Assembly (NCBI GenBank): GCA_030544215.1
Contig: JARZZO010000009.1
Span: forward strand, 48,541,129-48,605,128
Direction: 5' to 3'
Length of the DNA: 64,000 nt
Source of the DNA: Zantedeschia hybrid cultivar
Lineage: Eukaryota; Streptophyta; Magnoliopsida; Alismatales; Araceae
Below are positions 20,616-31,740 of this stretch, in pieces; positions within the stretch are counted from its first letter, which is position 1; each line of letters starts with the position of its first letter. The notes beneath the pieces were generated by a model. That model saw only the letters and a list, made by a program, of their open reading frames with translations, did no database searches and was not told where the DNA came from. The position numbers and the translations under genes were made by a program.

Positions 20616-23109
20616 ATGCTCAGTAGCCTTTCTTCGGTCGAGAGTAGCTCCTCGGCCGAAAGTTATTCTTCTTGTTCATCGTCCCGGCCTCCCGAATCTT
20701 CCTTGTCTTCCTTTTCTTCCAGTTCCCTTGCTTCCCTCATGTCGGAAGAGGCCGAGATGTCTCAGTCTGAAGAAGCCGAAGAGGTTCCTGCCACGGGCCA
20801 GGCTTCCACTTCTTGCCGACGCCGAGTCGAGACAGTCTCCGACGTCATGTGTATTCTTTCTGACGATGGGGTCAAGTACATTGCATCCTACTATCAGCTC
20901 CCATCTTGGACGATTCCCTATCGGCCCATAATGAACACCAGGGCCAACTCTGTCCGACCGGGTAGCTTTTCTATTTACGAGGAGAGCTTCCGGGCGGGCT
21001 TTCGTCTTCCCTTTCCTTCCTTTGTAATCAACCTTCTGAATTTCTACGGGTTGGCCCCGTCTCAATTCTTCCCGAACTCTTGGCGGACAGTTTATGCTTT
21101 CTTGGCTGTACACGCCTTCATTGATGTCACCCCTTCGGTAAACATCTTCCGCTCTCTTTTCAAGATCAAGCCGCAGGGGAAATCTGATTGGTTCTGCTTC
21201 GTCCCCCGCTTCGGCCGGGGTATCTTTGCAGGGAAGCCCAAGTCCATTCATCAGTGGAAGAGGAGCTTCATATTTATCTCTCTTCTGAAGAAGGATAAGA
21301 GTGTGTGGCCCTTCCCCACTGAGTGGGTACCATTGGCCGAAGGCCTCTCCGATCCTCCTTCACTTAATTCCGATCAGCTCCACATCGTGAGCCTTATAGA
21401 AGCCGAGGCTCCGTATGACACAGAGGAGCTTTTCGATGAGGAGGAGCGGCTTGTACAGACGGGGGCTTGGCCGGATCCGACGAAGGATCCTCCTCGGGTC
21501 TATCCTTACCTTCCTCACGAGGACGTCCCGGGGGAGGCCGGGGGAACTGCCGAAGTCGCATCTCCGGCCGAAGCTACTCCGACCGAAGAGAGTGTTGAGG
21601 CTTCGGCCGAGGGTAAGTCGGTCTTGTGTTGAGGAGAGTCGTGCGTTGTAAGCCGCTAACCCCTTTTTCTGTCCGCAGAGATGACTGGGATTCGGGGACT
21701 CCTCGGTCGGCTCGCCAAGCAGTCCGCCCCATCCCGACCGCCCCCGCAGCAAGTGACGGGCGAAGAGGCGGCTGGAGGAGACGCGGCCCCGAGCGTTCGG
21801 GCCGTAGGGCAAACGGCGGCTTCGGTCGAGGGCCGTGCTGCAGCTGCTGCTCTTGAAAGAGAGAGAAAGCGAAAGTCGGTCGCGCGAGGGGGCGGCCGAC
21901 TAGCGAAGCAGAGCCGAGTGGATGAGCTTGGTGAAACAGAGTCCGCCTCGGTAGCCAAGAGGCCGGTGGCTGCCCGAGGGGCCCCTTTCTCGACGCCTCC
22001 CGAACCATCGAGGGGCGACTCCCCTCCGGCTGAGGCGGCTGGAATAGAGGACCTCTCCTTCCCCTACGGGGATTCTGGGACGCACATGTCCCGTGAATAC
22101 GGGCATGAGCTCTGGGTCCCGAGGCTGGGGGTCTATACGGACGAGAGTCTGGAGGACTCTCGGACATGCCTGCGCCTGCTCCGCGGCTTAACCCTCCCGA
22201 TGGCCGAGGACGAGATAAAAGCGTTGTCCTCGGAGGGCTTGGCGATGCAGTGCGCCCGATTGTCTGTCCAAGTAAAAAAGCTTCTTTACTGGCCTTGGTC
22301 TAATATTTCCCTTGGCTTGTTTGCGGTTGTCGATTTCTTTTGTTTGCCTTTGGCTGTAGACCGCGGTCATGTGCGGGGGACTCGTCCGCCGTCAGGTGGC
22401 CATTCAGCACAAGCTCCGGGACATCGAACAGGCTTCGGATCAGCTAGCTTCGGGTAAGGTCGACTCGGTGCGACGTAGCCTTGAGGCCAATGTTGATTTG
22501 CTCCTGAAAGCAAATGCCCGGATGCGGGCTGAGCTGGGGGAGCAAAAGGAGGTGATCCGTGCCACCTCTAAGGCCAAGACGAAGGCCAAGCAGGAGAGGG
22601 AGAAGACCGAGAAGGAACTGGAGGCGGTCTGGGCCAAAAATGAAATTTTTAAGGCCGAGATCCAGGACAAGGTCGATCAGTGGGTCACGGATCACCGCCG
22701 CCATGCCGAGGAAGTCTCGTCTCTGAAGGCAGATCTGGAGGCTAAGGCCGAAGAGGCTGCTCGTACAGCCGTAGCCAGCTATAAGGCCGGCCTGGATTAT
22801 GCTGAGGAGATAATGCAGGCTCAACTCGAGGCGGCATCGTCCGTGTTCAGCATAGGGCTGGCTATCGCCCAAAAGGCGTGCCCAGCCGTAGACCTGACCG
22901 GCATCGCCCTTCCGACGGACGAGGAAGGCGAAGAGCTTCTGGCCTGGTGGAAGAAGCTTAAGGCCGAAAGAGCTTCGGCCCCAGCGGAAGGCAACGCGGC
23001 CGTTCTTGATGAGGTCGCTCCTGTCGAGGCTGTTCAGGTCGAGGATTCTCCTTCTCCATCTCCTGGTCAGACCCCTGTCGGTGTAGATGGTGATAATGAC
23101 GAAAGCTAA
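20616..23109 (+). CDS. Antisense gene of element C, three exons, 779 aa
   Basis: Exons 20616-21612, 21679-22271 and 22360-23109 total 2340 bases, exactly 780 codons including TAA. Both introns have GT-AG borders (GTAAGT...CCGCAG, 66 nt; GTAAAA...CTGTAG, 88 nt), and the phase is kept across both. Residues about 1-60 are Ser-rich and acidic. About 85-245 match the 'putative gypsy-type transposon' domain known from plant repeats (SFSIYEESFRAGFRLPFPSF, FYGLAPSQFFPNSW). The middle is basic with Ala/Gly-rich stretches. Exon 3 (from about residue 531) is a long Glu/Lys/Ala-rich coiled coil with an acidic end. It lies opposite to gag-pol between integrase and the 3' LTR, as in Retand elements; its role there is unknown. 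A TATA box lies at 20342. Splicing is inferred from sequence only. Confidence 0.75.
21613..21678 (+). other. Intron 1 of the antisense gene
   Basis: GTAAGT donor, T/C-rich tract and TCTGTCCGCAG acceptor. The first exon leaves one base of a codon and the second supplies two, restoring GAG then ATG. Read-through would stop 20 bases into the intron at 21630. Confidence 0.7.
22272..22359 (+). other. Intron 2 of the antisense gene
   Basis: GTAAAAAAGC donor, T-rich body (TTTCTTTTGTTTGCC) and GGCTGTAG acceptor, in phase 0. Without splicing the frame stays open to 22457 and then ends, losing the coiled coil. Confidence 0.65.
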
Positions 23110-23221
23110 TACGGGGGCTTGTCCCGATTTTTGTTTGCTTTTTAAAAGGGCTACGGCCAGATGTGTGGCCAATTTTCTTACTCTGTTCACATATATATGA
23201 AAAAGTACCTTGCTTCCACTT

Positions 23222-23938
23222 GTAATGCTGCTTCCGATACGGTTTTGCATGGCCGAAGCCACTCCCGGTACGGTTTACACGGACTTAGAGAAAACCATGC
23301 CGCTCCCGATACGGTTTTCATGGCCGAAGCCACTCCCGGTACGGTTTACACGGACTTAGAGAAAACCATGCCGCTCCCGATACAGTTTGCATGGCCGAAG
23401 CCACTCCCGATACGGTTTACACGGACTTAGAGAAAACCATGCCGCTCCCGATACGGTTTGCATGGCTGAAGCCACTCCCAGTACGGTTTACACGGACTTA
23501 GAGAAAACCATGCCGCTCCCGATACGGTTTGCATGGCCGAAGCCACTCCTGGTACGGTTTACACGGACTTAGAGAAAACCATGCCGCTCCCGATACGGTT
23601 TGCATGGCCGAAGCCACTCCCGATACGGTTTACATGGACTTAGAGAAAACCATGCCGCTCCCGATATGGTTTGCATGGCTGAAGCCACTCCCGGTACGGT
23701 TTACACGGACTTAGAGAAAACCATGCCGCTCCCGATACAGTTTGCATGGCCGAAGCCACTCCTGGTACGGTTTACACGGACTTAGAGAAAACCATGCCGC
23801 TCCCGATACGGTTTGCATGGCCGAAGCCACTCCCGGTACGGTTTACACGGACTTAGAGAATACCATGCCGCTCCCGATACGGTTTGCATGGCCGAAGCCA
23901 CTCCCGGTACGGTTTACATGGACTTAGAGAAAACCATG
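23222..23938. repeat. 71-bp tandem repeat of element C (10 copies)
   Basis: Ten units of 71 bp start with ATGCCGCTCCCGATACGG and end with GACTTAGAGAAAACC. Each contains the half-repeats GATACGGTTTGCATGGCCGA and GGTACGGTTTACACGGACTT. Copies differ from one another at only a few positions. As 71 is not a multiple of 3, the overlapping 61-codon frames seen here are an artefact. The same array in element B has a 68-bp unit. Confidence 0.95.
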
Positions 23939-24004
23939 GCATATATGATATCTCAAAAGAAGAAATTTATTCATGCCTTCTGGCTAAATTCCGGGCGAAG
24001 TAAC

Positions 24005-25320
24005 TTACATGAAATAACGCCGAAGGCGTTCCATATTCCAGGTACGAGGGAGAGGTTGGCCCGAAAGGGTTTCCAACCGATAAGCCCCTCGTCGAATTAC
24101 CTCCCTTACGCGATATGGTCCTTCCCAGTTGGGAGAAAGCTTTCCTGCGGCTTCGGTCGGCTTAGATGCATGAGCATTCCTTAACACGAGACTCCCGGCT
24201 TCAAAGCTTCGGGGCCTTACTCGAGTGTTGTGGTATCTGGCCATGCGCTGCTGATAAGCTGCTAGCCGAATGCGAGCTTTATCTCTGGTTTCTTCTATAA
24301 GATCAAGGTGATCTTTTAAGGCCTCCTCATTGGCTTCCGGATTATGAGTAAGGACTCTCGGTGAGGGAAGGCCAATTTCGACAGGAATAACGGCTTCTAC
24401 CCCATAAGCCATGCGGAACGGGGTTTCGCCGGTTGGGGTTCGGCTTGTAGTCCGATAAGCCCACAGAACGCTTGGTATCTCTTCTACCCATCGGGGCTTG
24501 GCTTCGCCGAGGCGAGTCTTCAGTCCTTGTAATAGACTTCGGTTAGTAACCTCGACCTGGCCATTTGTCCGGGGGTGTGCTACTGATGTAAATTTGTGGA
24601 GGATGCCGAAGCTGGCGCAGTTGTCCTTGAACCGATGGCTGTCAAATTGTTTGTCGTTGTCTGAGATGATGGCTCGCGGGATGCCGTACCGGCAAATAAT
24701 GGACTTCCACACGAAGTTCCACGCATTGCTATCGGTTATGGATGCGAGGGGTTCGACTTCTACCCATTTAGTAAAGTAATCTACCGCCACGATAAGGAAC
24801 TTCCTTTGGCCGGTGGCGACGGGAAAGGGCCCCAAGAGGTCAATTGCCCATTGGGCGAAAGGCCAGGGGTCTGATAAAGGAGTTAGAAGGGTTGCTGACT
24901 GGTGGATGAGGGAGCTAAACCTCTGGCATTGATCGCAGCGACGGACGAGGGTAGTTGCGTCCTCACGGAGCGTCGGCCACCAGTATCCTTGCCTTAGAAG
25001 TTTGTGAGCTAGGGCCCTTCCTCCTGCATGCGCTCCGCATACCCCTTCATGCACCTCTCGTAATGTGTAATCTGCTTCAGCCGGGCCGAGGCATCACAGG
25101 AGTGGCCGGCCGAAGGATTTTTTATACAGTAGTCCGTCCAAGAAGAGGAAGTGAGAAGAGCGCTGCCGAATGCGTCTTGCTTCCTTTGGATCGGACGGGA
25201 TTACTCCTTGGAAGAGGAAAGCGACTAGGGGGGTCATCCAAGTCTCGGTTTTAGATTCGGTCACTTGCATGACTTCGGACTCCTCGAGGCTTGGCTCGGC
25301 GAGTTCTTCCACAAGAATCA
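24005..25320 (-). pseudogene. Element C integrase, nearly intact
   Basis: An open frame of 349 codons (24005-25054) holds the zinc-binding region (HEGVCGAHAGGRALAHKLL..CDQCQRF), the catalytic triad (Asp in WAIDLLGPF, Asp in IISDNDKQF, Glu in TNGQVEVTNRS with 35 residues between the last two, the DD35E spacing) and the C-terminal GPYRVREVIRRGAYRLE module. The frame is the same as the open piece upstream (25094-25321), and the two are separated by a single TGA where element B has a Trp codon (FGRPLLW). Apart from this stop the integrase reads through. It sits at the 3' end of pol, directly before the tandem repeat. Confidence 0.85.
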
Positions 25321-25323
25321 TAT

Positions 25324-27053
25324 TGTCATATGCACTATTTTAACAAAACTATCTAACTAATAACAATTATCATTAGAACAGAACAAGGTAATTAACACAA
25401 TCTAGGACAATATTTAATTAAACTGTTAACCTAGTTCTAAGAAACATAAACAATCACAAGTAGAGAGAGGAAAGAGAGAGAGGATGAGACTTAAACATCA
25501 CTGTCTTAATAATTAAAATTAACTGTCATACCTTAACAGAGATAAAAATTATAAAACTGAAATTAAGCACTTGTTAAACAAAATAAAACAACTAAAACTA
25601 AATTATTTGTCAATAGATCAAGCAGAAAGAACAACAGATGGGCTTATGCCCAAGACAGGCCTGGCGCAATGGACCAGAGGGGGTGCGTGGCAGGAGAGGC
25701 AGCAGCAAGGGGGACCCCGGGCGCATGTAGGCATAGCAGAGGCGGCGGGTGTGGTGCGCCCGAGCTGCTGGGCGGGATGGTTGGGCGCGGCAGCGCGGTT
25801 GGGCGCGGCAGGCAAGGTGCAGCAGGGAGCTGTCACGTTGTGGCGGCGACGGGCGGGAAGGCGACCCGTGCATCCGCGTGGCGTGCCTGTGCCTCGTGGC
25901 ACGGGCGACGATGGGGCTCCGGCGTGAATGGGCGCAGGCCGCCGCGTGGCTGTTGGGCGGGATCGGCTGTCCTCGCGGGGTGCCGCGTGGCGACGGGCGG
26001 AGCTGGGTGCTGCTACTGGGTGCAAGGGACGGCGCCGCGTGCCATTGGGCAAGCCCATATGCTACTGATGGGTTGGGCAAAAATCAGAAAAAGAGAGAGA
26101 GAGAGAGAGAGAGAGAGCACGCTGAGGGAGAGAGAGAACATAAGGGATAGAGAAAGCGGGCCTGACAAGAAGAGAGGGAGAGAGAGAGAAAAAGGAGAGG
26201 GAGAGAGTCTGACAGGGGAGAGAGAAAAAGTAAGGGAGAGAGGGAGAAAGGGTCTGCGTGAGAGAGAGCTAGGGAGAGAGAGAAAGTGATTCCCTAAAAA
26301 ATGGAAGAATCCCCCCCACAAAAGAAGGAAGAAGGCCTTTTAAAAAGAGGGAGAAACATGATTTAAAATAAAGAAAGGTGGCAGCTGGTTCCTCTTGCTC
26401 TTCTTGGGTAAGAGATTAGGGCAACCCTCTTTACACTTTTTATTCCTTGTTTGCCCTTGCTTCGTTTATTTTTGCAAAAAGGTGGTTGTTTTTGCTGAGA
26501 TTTGAATTTTAGACCTCCCATAAATTTTCAAAGACTTAACCACTACACCACAGCATCTTCATGTCCTGTTCACACAAATAATAAATGTACATTAGAATAT
26601 TATCGTGAATAATATTACATTTATGCACAAATAAATCTATTTATCATCTCGGTTTTGCCGAAAAATCGTAAATACTTTTTACTCTGTTATTCACATGAAA
26701 TGACAATGTTTTTAACTTGGAATTTAACGAAATTGGTATTGTTGGGATCAGTACAAAATTATCTATCATTTCATGCTATTTTACACATAAAACGAAGAGT
26801 ATGATACATTCATTTGCCCCTTTTAATGATAAAAATAACGACTTATCTGGTATCAAAAGGATGTAAGTATTGTACTCAACACTTGGCCACATAGGTAGAG
26901 CCATATTTCCCTTGGTACTTTCCTAGTTTGAGCATCAAAAGGTACCCCCTTGACTTCTCAAGGGCCCACTGATATGTTCTTTTGGACACAGGCCCACATC
27001 TAACTTGGTGAGGTGACCTGAAGGTAGACTTGTCCACTTGATGAGTTGGCTAC
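25324..27053 (+). mobile_element. Candidate 5' LTR of element H
   Basis: Element C stops at about 25323. From TGTCATATGC (25324) the sequence is not related to C and runs to the insertion point of Copia element F (27053). On the other side of F it ends GCTACAACA and meets a decayed tRNA-Asp-type primer site at 35963. An LTR with TG...CA ends of about 1.7 kb would fit. It holds a GC-rich part (25680-26060), a GA-rich low-complexity block and an AT-rich 3' part. No second copy exists in the window to prove it. Open frames in the GC-rich part lack family features. Confidence 0.4.
26090..26290. repeat. GA-rich low-complexity block
   Basis: About 200 bases of interrupted GA repeats (AGAGAGAGAGAG and GGGAGAGAGA words). 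The plus frames crossing it encode only Arg/Glu runs and are not accepted as genes. Confidence 0.9.
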
Positions 27054-28607
27054 TGTTGGGATCCGGACGGGCGTGAAGAATGCAACGGATGCAACAAACA
27101 AAATCCCGCCCGATACTCGCTGATCCAATTAGGAATGAAAAACAGAAAATAAAAAAACGAGAAGTGATCGTATCACCGTGTGCGGATTCGAATCCACAAC
27201 CATTTCGGTTCCGTCGAGGCAATGCCGCTAGCCGCACAAGCGTCTGGCCTCCAGCAATATCCACGCGACCCTCCACGGTGGTTTGTCCTCGATCCCTCGT
27301 CCAGATCAGCTCGCTCGCTGAAGAATCCTCGCCGCAACCATGTCCGGATCATCCGGATGGGAATTCCCGACTCTCGGGAAACGCGCGCGACAAAGACGGG
27401 AAGTCTCCCGGTGCCTCGAACGGGGCGCCCAGAGGAGGAGGAGAGAGAGAGGGGGACGACCAGCCTTGAGAGCTCCTGGAGCTTGGCCCACGGGTTTTCA
27501 ACAGCGCATATATATATTAAGTCGGTGCGACCTTTCATAAGTCCCCGAGTTAATATAAACCCCACTTAAATACCATCGACTCAAAATCTATTTGTGTGTG
27601 ACCCTCTTGGCCCATTAACCAGTCCGATTTTCATCTCGTTAAGTACAATAACTAGTTATTGACTTATTGTGATTAATTAATATCCAGATATTAATTAATT
27701 ACTTTACCGAATTAACATCTCATGTAAAATTTTGATGAGACTTCCGATCAAGTTGGGTGCCAAGCAACACCGCATGATCTCGGAAGGTAATAAGGTTCAA
27801 CAACCCACTCATGGAACCTGTCTGTCCACAGTTACCGCGTGGCTATAATCTTTCATTCATACAATGCTCTTGAATTAACCTAGAGTATGGTCAACTCACT
27901 TGAATCAGACTCCGCTGTACAATATCTGAAAACACATTTTCTGATATTGTGTTTGCTCTAGCCAAAGACTCCTGTGGATTTACTCTAGAGCATTCTCTCT
28001 CCAGTTACCTGAGAGCGAACGATCCTCTATTGAACACGCAATCACCTTCGAAGATCTTCTGTTGGACCCGATCCTTGACTATTAGAAATCCCATGAACAG
28101 GGATTCGTAAGCCAAAGTCAAAGCCCAGAAGTCCACCGACAAGGTGTCTTTAGTGTCTCAAGTCCAAGGACCAACCACGCCACTATGACGATGAATCAAG
28201 CCAATTAACAATTAGGTCAATTACCATTCGACGATTCATATCGGATCAGTTCAGTGAACTCATTCCCTAATGAGCACCTATCATTGTGTCTCCACACATG
28301 TGACTAACGAGATCAGTCACCCTCATCATATGAGCTGAAATAACATGTACTAGTCTTACCGAATGTTTGATGTCCTCTTCAAACATCCTACGACTAGGAA
28401 CAATTCAGAATATGTGTTTATAGGTCATCGGTCTCATTATTATGATCTCATCATAATCCGATGACCGTTGCACATATTCATGGACTTCATTATGCACAAT
28501 AATAATAAACACGCCAATGTACATAACGAAATATATATGCCATTTATTATTGAACCAGATTGTAATAGGTGCCTCGTAATTGGCTTAGAAGCCACCTATA
28601 TCTATCA
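27054..28607 (-). mobile_element. 3' LTR of element F
   Basis: A 1554-bp LTR from TGTTGGGATCCGG to CTATATCTATCA, followed by ATCTCCCACTTAG, the complement of the polypurine tract CTAAGTGGGAGAT also used by element G. It contains the palindrome GGATTCGAATCC at 27184-27195. The overlapping 129-codon frames near 27100-27560 are LTR sequence and occur again at 34430-34790. Confidence 0.85.
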
Positions 28608-30497
28608 ATCTCCCACTTAGACTCAAGCCAATCACCTTTGCATTTGATCTCCATCAAATCTAAGTGATGCTCACATTAAATCTGTGATTAAAGCTTGGTC
28701 CGGGATATGCTAAATCATTCATAAATGGAATAATTTTCATTACGTTATTTCCTCTTAATTCTTTGTCTCTGGACTTGTGAAAGAGCCTCAGAATGTTCTA
28801 CAACTTCTGATGAGACCATGGCTCAACTACAAAATTGATCGCTCCCACTGTTCTCCTACAACAACTAGACGAGATCAGAGGCCTTTTAGAACTACATTTG
28901 GTTCAAGGATGAACTCTTTCATCCATACTGTTCTAATAACAGTATCACTTGCTAATGTCATCATCTTAATATCGAGTTCTGGGTTGGAACCCTTCTAATC
29001 CATTCTTTTCTTATTAAAAGGTTAAACCCATACCTGATTTGAAATTTGAGTCTGTATGACTCATTGTTTCAAATCATCCTCTCCATATATAAGTTACATC
29101 CTGAGCACTTCTCAAGTACTTAGTAATATGTTTCACTCTTTCTATCAAGGTTTCCCTATATCCTTCAAGGAACCTTTCCTTAAATAAATAAATTTCATAT
29201 CTTAACAATTGAGATTTATTATGAAATTTATGTCAAACATTTTGACATACAGGTTAAGGTAACATCATCATCGATCTATATTAATAGATTCGTATTCTCA
29301 ATACGCAGGATGTTGCATCCAAACCTATTATGAAGAAGAACATGGATAATAATGCTTTTATTGATAGTAACATCCTGATGTCATTCTCAATGACTTAGAT
29401 GTTATTATCACAAAGCATTACTAATGTGACTGTACTCCCACTGACTTCCTTGTACATACACAATCCATGATCATTCTTAATGATTACTGAGTGTTTGACC
29501 ATTAAGTCAAAACTCTTATTGCAACTCTAGAAAGCTTTAGTTTGATTCAAAAATAATATTTGAATCATAACTTGTTTCCTAGATATTCTAAAAGCTTTAA
29601 AGGTGTATCATATACACATTTTTCTCAATCATATTGAGGGAATGCTTTTAATGTTCAACTGCCATCTCATCATCATGATAGGCAGTATTGGCAAGTAAAA
29701 TTCTAATAAACTTATTTTGGAAACTTTTGAGGAAAACTCGTCCAAGTCAACACTTTGACTATGACCATTTCCCTTATATTACCATATAAGTTTTAAGTAA
29801 TCCATTTATACTAATATTCATTCTGAAGATTTACTTGCTTTTGAAAGGTACAATACCTTTAAGCAATACTATCAAGTTCCGAACTTAATAGGTGTTATGG
29901 ATTATAGCTTAGAACTCTTAACTTCTTGCCAATTTAAAAGTTGTAATTATGAAAGACAGCTTCCTCATAGATTTAAGATCATGAACCACATTTTTTAGTT
30001 CCTCTCATTCTGTTATGTCTGATATGTCAAACATATCAGACTAGCCACTAAGAGAATATCAAAATCTATGATGCTCTCCTATGTGTGTTATGAACGGTTC
30101 CAAATATCTGAAGATTATCTAATAATATTATGTTAATATGTGAGTCTAGAACATCTTCTAGTTTTATTAGCTTCCACTATCTTCTTTGAGGATATGTTCC
30201 TTTTTATAGAAGACAGTTTTCAGTACAATAATTATTTCATTATCGCCTGACCAATAAAAATAATGTCCAAACCGTTTGGACATCCCATAATTTTACACTA
30301 TACTATGTCCTTTTGGATCCAACTTCTTTGGATCATGTCTTTTTTCAAAAGACTAGAATATAACTTGATTTTAACATCCTTAAAATCATATTTGCTTATA
30401 ATTCACATCTCATATGAATTATCTTGTCTCCATATCTTATATAGATACATTGACTTATTTGGAACCATATGTAAAGTATGGACATCTAATGTTCATA

Positions 30498-30551
<54 letters not shown>

Positions 30552-31740
30552 AGTTAGGCAAATCTTTTATAAACATAGCACTATATCCAATAAAGTGTTA
30601 TTCCTCATTATATCATTTTGCTATGATATACAATGAAGATTTATCGAGAGAAGATACAATTATCTTTTTAATGACTTGCGTGAATCTCATGCTCAAGTAT
30701 TAATTTCTTTGATCAAATCAAAAAAATTTGATACTCTTTCAATTAGTCACTTTATCTTGATCTTTTATACCTTAATCTCTTAGATGTATTCGACTAGTAC
30801 TTCAGTAACTACACATAGCCGAATCTTTCTAAGAGAAAAACTATTAAGGTAAGTCAATAGAAGAGATTACCTTTGGCCTTAATAAGATATTGAGCTATTT
30901 ACATCAGCATGTATAAGCTTCAAGAATTTCTACTTATTGCACAACCTAGTGTACAATGCCATAGATAATAATGATTCACTCAGTTCATTTTTATACGAAA
31001 CAAGTGAACATTCATCACATGATATGTCGTATCAAGAATCTAAAGTGTATTGACTGGTTTTAAAATTTATTATTTTATTTCTAAAACCATATGGAACAAT
31101 GTTTGTTCCTTCTCAGTCAATGTTATTCACTTTTACAATTCTTGATTATTAATGAAACTAAATAACAATTATTTAGTTTCATATTAGTCTCCTAAAGATA
31201 TACAAAGATTTACTGTCTCACAGTAACCTATATATCTCTGGAACCATTATTAAGTTTAATTCAACATTTTTAATTTTCTCGATTTCCTTTTAATTGTTTA
31301 AGTCTGCATACTATTGCAGATCTGAGAATCATTTCCGATATCTCAAATTAGATATGCTAATTCTCCAATGGATATTGAAAAGTTAATAATAAGAATATCC
31401 GAAACTTCTTACAAGTTTCATATTCTATTTGCCTTTACTAATATCCCTTTTTGGTTGCAATGGGAGAACTGTTTTCTCTCTTCTAGCTGACTTGCCTTTA
31501 CCCTTCTCAAGTGTGGGTTCGACCGTTTAAAATCTTACCTCTAGTCTTTTTCAAAGGCATATCATAAATATCTTTTCTTCTTGGTTTTATCTAAGTAAGA
31601 GATTTCACGATATCTGACTAGGATAGTGGCTATCATATTGCCCTGAAGACATTCTTTAGAGTCCTTTTTCCAATCTAAATTTAAGAAGTATTAGCATCTA
31701 CTATGCCAAGTCACGGATTAATTGACAACATTACAGTTAA
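28608..31740 (-). pseudogene. Element F pol relic
   Basis: The 3' end aligns with the RNase H and RT end of element G (for example GCCTCAGAATGTTCTACAAC here against GCCTCAGAATATGCTTCGAT at 47214). Many deletions and AT-rich decay have removed the frames, so no domain can be delimited. The whole pol plus gag space is 3.1 kb, less than in G. A pure AT repeat lies at 30501-30549. Confidence 0.65.
30501..30549. repeat. (AT)n microsatellite
   Basis: About 24 uninterrupted AT units. The plus frame ending in Tyr-Ile repeats across it is not a gene. Confidence 0.95.

Larger units (their letters stand above)
18820..25323 (-). mobile_element. Element C: 3' half of a Tat/Retand-type element
   Basis: In plus coordinates the order is 3' LTR (18820-19688), polypurine tract, an antisense three-exon gene, a 71-bp tandem repeat and integrase read on the minus strand. 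The similarity to element B stops near 25323 in the linker between RNase H and integrase. There the sequence TGTCATATGC may be the start of the LTR of element H, so C may be interrupted rather than truncated. Protease, RT and gag are absent in the window. The arrangement of tandem repeat and antisense genes between integrase and the 3' LTR is the one described for Retand elements of Silene. Confidence 0.8.

Noticed and set aside
21574..22167. 197-codon minus frame opposite exon 2 of the antisense gene
   Set aside because: Shadow of a GC-rich coding exon; no domain and no splice or promoter support on that strand.
23161..24184. Series of 61-codon frames spaced 71 bp or its multiples
   Set aside because: They are the 71-bp tandem repeat read in successive frames, not genes.
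25571..26321. Open frames of 118-206 codons in GC-rich and GA-rich DNA
   Set aside because: All frames are open because of composition; the translations are Arg/Glu or Gly/Ala runs without family features.
27180..27200. tRNA gene suggested by a T-arm-like GGATTCGAATCC
   Set aside because: No acceptor stem, D arm or anticodon arm can be placed around it; it is a short LTR motif.
27080..27569. 129-codon plus frames in the F LTR
   Set aside because: They recur in the other LTR as LTR sequence with frame differences; no family features.
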